DNA of 13,437 nucleotides. Source: Paramecium sonneborni. Taxonomy: Eukaryota > Ciliophora > Oligohymenophorea > Peniculida > Parameciidae. The notes under the pieces were generated by a model. That model was not told the origin of the DNA and searched no databases. It saw only the letters and a list, made by a program, of their open reading frames with translations. This document shows positions 12,369 through 13,437 of this stretch, piece by piece. Numbering within the stretch: the first letter of the stretch is position 1; the number at the start of each line of letters is the position of its first letter. A program made the translations under genes and the position numbers. The DNA lies in NCBI GenBank assembly GCA_905182985.1, contig CAJJDN010000101.1:3297-16733 (forward strand). Direction: 5' to 3'.

Positions 12369-12960
12369 AAACTATTAAGTTTGATAATGGTAAATAAGAA
12401 AATCTCTTATTAATAAAATAGATGAGAAAATGAATATTAATATTTTAAATATTCTGTTAAATTTACTGTTCTAGACCAATAATTCATATAATGCTGTTCA
12501 AATTCACTTAACATTTTAGTTTAAATTAAGGTAAATTTGACAAATCAATTTTTCGGAAGAATAAGAATCGAGAATGCTTTTTTAATTGGAACAAACTTAT
12601 CTATAGGCAATTTAAATTAATCTGAATTCAACACAGAGGATTTAAGTGGAATGAATTTAAACGAAGCTCTTCTTTGCAACAGAAGTACATTAAAATACAC
12701 GAATTAAATAAAAAAGTTGACCATTAATCTAGAATGCTTCTCGACAGTTGAAACTTTACTTCTGGTAGTGATGATAAGTCTATTCGCTTTTATGATTTAT
12801 TTCTTCAGATAAAAAATAGAAAGATCATCTACCATAACTTAAATTACCTTTAATTTAAAACAACTCACTTGCAGAAAGTATTAATTTTTAAGTTATTTTT
12901 AGTTAGGTCATATATTAATATCCCCTTGTATCCCAATCCATAAATTTCAAGCAAAAGGGA
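12369..12960 (+). pseudogene. Pentapeptide-repeat plus WD40 protein relic
   Basis: On the plus strand, segments follow the order of a Paramecium family that I remember: a helical part (DEKMNINILNILLNLLFQTN, about 12415-12475; NAVQIHLTFQFKLRQINFSE), then pentapeptide repeats GTNLSIGNLNQSEFN and TEDLSGMNLNEALLCN (about 12588-12680), then, one frame over, the linker YIKIHELNKKVDH and a first WD40 blade, NFTSGSDDKSIRFYDL (about 12752-12800). Pentapeptide repeats have the A(D/N)LXX pattern and form a square beta helix; here the pattern is N-L/F every five residues. Frameshifts lie near 12550 and 12680, and a TGA at 12749-12751 splits the blade. After 12830 only poor remnants remain (up to about 12960), so the propeller is lost. 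Confidence 0.75.
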
Positions 12961-13105
12961 CTGTGATTCTTAAAGGAGATTTGAGAATCATTAAGATTAT
13001 GATTTAATAGAATAATTAAAAAATTGATTTTTATTTCTAATAACATTTCTCTTTAAGTTTATGATATTTAATTGAGAAAACCATAAATTATTATTTAAGA
13101 TTTGA

Positions 13106-13399
13106 ATGTTTTTTCTTAATATCCAAGATAATGAAGAATATATTAACCTTCATTAGATTAAAATGTAAATGGAAAAAAAATTATTAACAATTTCATTCAT
13201 ACCAGATTACAGTAAGGTTGGAGACAATTATTACGAATATTAAGTAGAAATTAAGAGTTATAAAATAGCTGCTTTCGATTATACTTAATATTGCAATTAG
13301 TAGATTTAATGGCTACTTATAAATTGTTTTTTTGCTTTTGATTATTATATGAAGAATAATTACAGCAGGAATAAGACTTTTTCTATTTTTCTTTTCTGA
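13106..13399 (+). CDS. Hypothetical 97-residue protein
   Basis: An intact plus-strand frame from ATG 13106 to TGA 13397-13399, read with TAA/TAG as Gln. It encodes NIQDNEEYINLHQIKMQMEK, TISFIPDYSKVGDNYYEYQV and KSYKIAAFDYTQYCNQQIQW before an aromatic-rich end. No motif, signal peptide or membrane segment is clear, and I recognise no family. The ATG is followed at once by FFLNI, and other ATGs lie at codons 20 and 22, so the start is uncertain. About 140 bases downstream of the pentapeptide/WD40 relic on the same strand, it could be a later, decayed exon of that gene or a separate small gene. The region 12960-13105 is AT-rich with nothing convincing. Confidence 0.35.
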
Positions 13400-13437
13400 A
13401 ACTTAGATATAATTTACTTTAATTAAATTCAATACTG

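Overview
The window is ciliate DNA, most likely Paramecium. By eye it is about four-fifths A+T. Its genes read only when TAA and TAG are taken as glutamine and TGA as the sole stop. The clearest proof is a ubiquitin-conjugating enzyme (E2) at 9922-10395 on the minus strand: the family's near-invariant Gln of its QWSPAL block is a TAA codon, and a 27-base GT..AG intron must be removed to restore the family alignment. Tiny introns, and the multigene families seen here (a B-box-like head with MORN-like repeats; pentapeptide repeats followed by WD40), fit Paramecium. Standard-code ORFs are misleading throughout.

Layout. 1-5265 (minus): relic of one or more very large proteins, best matched from memory to ciliate USP-type deubiquitinases (a chromo-barrel-like motif, an ARM-like region, an EF-hand-like segment, more helical repeat), broken by many frameshifts and TGA codons and running off the left edge. 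A plus-strand coding relic (1857-2316) sits inside it. 5341-6784 (minus): decayed protein with a B-box-like zinc motif and MORN-like repeats. 6872-7731 (plus): small open frames, one starting with a second B-box-like half motif. 7540-8530 (minus): weak relic. 8696-10395: the E2. 10529-11220 (minus): unidentified frame with three internal TGAs. 11302-12200 (minus): WD40 relic. 12369-12960 (plus): pentapeptide/WD40 relic. 13106-13399 (plus): small intact unknown frame.

Assembly. A single N at 8917 separates two apparently identical 1225-base blocks (7692-8916 and 8918-10142), which end exactly at the N. This is the signature of two overlapping contigs joined without merging, so the real locus is probably 1226 bases shorter and the truncated E2 at 8696-8916 is not a second gene.

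Biology. The E2 is the only recognisable gene with an intact frame, and its catalytic cysteine is a serine in both contig copies. The rest looks like a graveyard of multigene-family members: decayed duplicates after whole-genome duplication, or germline-limited or poorly retained DNA. The sequence alone cannot choose between these. Family names for the relics other than E2, WD40, pentapeptide and B-box/MORN are tentative.
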